Below, in pieces: positions 63,189 through 64,000 of a stretch of DNA of 64,000 nucleotides. The stretch is from Pseudomonadota bacterium (GTDB lineage: Bacteria; Pseudomonadota; Alphaproteobacteria; Rhizobiales; Xanthobacteraceae). The stretch spans positions 119,932 through 183,931 of the forward strand of contig JAFECJ010000004.1 in the NCBI GenBank assembly GCA_018242205.1, written 5' to 3'. A model generated the notes under the pieces. The model saw only the letters and a program-made list of their open reading frames with translations. It was not told the origin of the DNA and searched no databases. The first letter of the stretch is position 1; each line of letters begins with the position of its first letter. A program made the translations under genes and the position numbers.

Positions 63189-63856
63189 GTTTCCAACTCC
63201 GTAGACATTCGAATCCTCGATTTTCCAGCGCGCGGCGGTGCGCCGTGCGCAGCACGCGATTCAGGGCTGTGGCGTGGTCTCCCGGGGCAGCGGGACGGGG
63301 CGCCTTTTTGCGCCTGCGTCGGGAATCGAATCGTTGCCCTGCCATGGACCTCCTGGCGAGCGTCAAATAGATCGATCGCGCGTTATGCGACGGTGGGTGG
63401 TCGTTGCCGCTGCGCGCTATCACAGGGCGTGCAATTGCCATTTCGCCCGGTTTTCGGCCGCTCCACGAACTTGCCGTTAACTTATTGTTTTACTTAATAG
63501 AAAGGAAAGCTTCCGGTGGCAGGATAATCGTCGTTAATAGGCGATTTAGAGCTGTCCGAATGTGCGTGTTTTTTGCGCAACACTCCCTTGAAAAGCGCCG
63601 CCAATGCCTGTGCGCGGGGCGCTTCTTCGTTGCGCCAAGGGGCTCAATGGCTAATGTTCGACCTGCGACGGAGGGGGCATCCCCAGGTCGTGCTTTCCAG
63701 GTTGATGGATGGCTTCAGAGGGTAAGTCCGAAAGGACGCATCGGCTGGGTCGGACATTAATCGGGTTGCGGGGAGCTTAGGGGAAGTTCCAACGGTGCTG
63801 TCGCACTGGACGGATACAGAACCCTCTCACGATAAACAGTCTTTTGGAGGTTCAAA
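63189..63856. other. Intergenic region between tRNA-Ser and the porin gene
   Basis: About 670 bases without a supported gene. It includes an AT-rich segment around 63476-63510 and a hairpin AAGCGCC/GGCGCTT (63593-63599 with 63618-63624) that could lie in the porin leader RNA. Open frames here lack ribosome sites and family resemblance. Confidence 0.4.
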
Positions 63857-64000
63857 ATGAAGATGGTGAAAAGCCTTCTGCTCGGCACCGCGGCGGGTCT
63901 CGTCGCTGCTGCTGGCGCGCAGGCGGCCGATCTTCCCGTCAAGGCCAAACCGGTCCAGTACGTGAAGATTTGCTCGCTCTACGGAGCTGGCTTCTACTAC
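63857..64000 (+). CDS. Porin, N-terminal part (partial)
   Basis: The first 48 residues of an outer-membrane porin of the Rhizobiales Porin_2 type. Signal peptide [20 protein letters not shown], cleavage near AQAADL, then [23 protein letters not shown], which is the standard start with a Cys. GGAGG is seven bases before the ATG. The gene runs off the window. Confidence 0.93.
   Translation, partial: MKMVKSLLLGTAAGLVAAAGAQAADLPVKAKPVQYVKICSLYGAGFYY

Noticed and set aside
63404..63760. Possible 118-residue gene upstream of the porin
   Set aside because: No ribosome site or family; codon pattern unlike neighbours; crosses a probable leader-RNA hairpin.

Overview
The window is GC-rich chromosomal DNA from an alphaproteobacterium of the order Hyphomicrobiales (Rhizobiales), most like the Bradyrhizobium / Rhodopseudomonas / Pseudolabrys group. 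The clues are mipZ, an adjacent divK-pleD pair, ClpS-ClpA, an EipB envelope protein, DUF1489, DUF3572 and DUF3551 proteins, a Bug-type (TctC) binding protein, a Bradyrhizobium-type porin start at the right edge, and several palindromic repeats of the kind scattered through these genomes. The assignment rests on family recognition by eye; no search was run.

Layout. 1-5.3 kb: the end of a c-type cytochrome, a small Cys-pair protein, a solute-binding protein, then a complete bufferin-type operon on the minus strand (DUF2282 precursor, DUF692/MNIO enzyme, DUF2063 partner, DoxX protein) preceded by a GTAACC-N16-CGAA element, followed by small unknown genes. 5.5-12.9 kb: a histone-H1-like Lys/Ala-rich protein, a GYD protein, a Bug binding protein, an acyl-CoA carboxylase alpha chain, a membrane protein with a DUF1489 gene, and panC. 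13-22.1 kb: mipZ, a membrane DnaJ protein, a PBP5-type carboxypeptidase with SPOR domain, a phasin with a readable promoter and operator-like palindrome, a TadG-like von Willebrand protein, and clpS-clpA. 22.3-31.9 kb: azlC-azlD, a large membrane protein, HIT and GNAT genes (the latter with an in-frame insert carrying DnaA-box-like sequences), three tandem secreted four-cysteine paralogues, a glycerophosphodiesterase, RidA, eipB and a transglutaminase-like protease.

32-43.7 kb: dinB with DUF3572, divK-pleD, a sarcosine-oxidase-like flavoenzyme, a DsrE protein, rpmG, a NUDIX hydrolase, rnr and topA. 44-50.7 kb: a small unknown gene, a lytic transglycosylase, dprA, plsY, a pyrC homologue that has lost its zinc ligands, an unlisted 49-residue membrane ORF, pyrB, a Gly/Tyr-rich secreted protein and ruvX. 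50.8-57.4 kb: an unknown exported protein and a gat region (gatC, small ORF, gatA, three SnoaL-like paralogues, gatB). 57.4-64 kb: a 22-codon Lys-rich gene, a PsiF-like protein, a GST, a DUF2147 protein, a Sel1 protein, a TPR/glycosyltransferase protein, a DUF3551 protein, tRNA-Ser(GCU) and the start of a porin.

Most of the window is housekeeping. The parts worth following are the bufferin operon and its promoter, the DnaA-box-like cluster inside the GNAT gene, the tandem four-cysteine secreted proteins, the SnoaL triplet inside the gat region, the non-catalytic PyrC with its 49-residue neighbour, and the 22-residue Lys-rich gene. No CRISPR array, insertion sequence, prophage or rRNA gene was seen.
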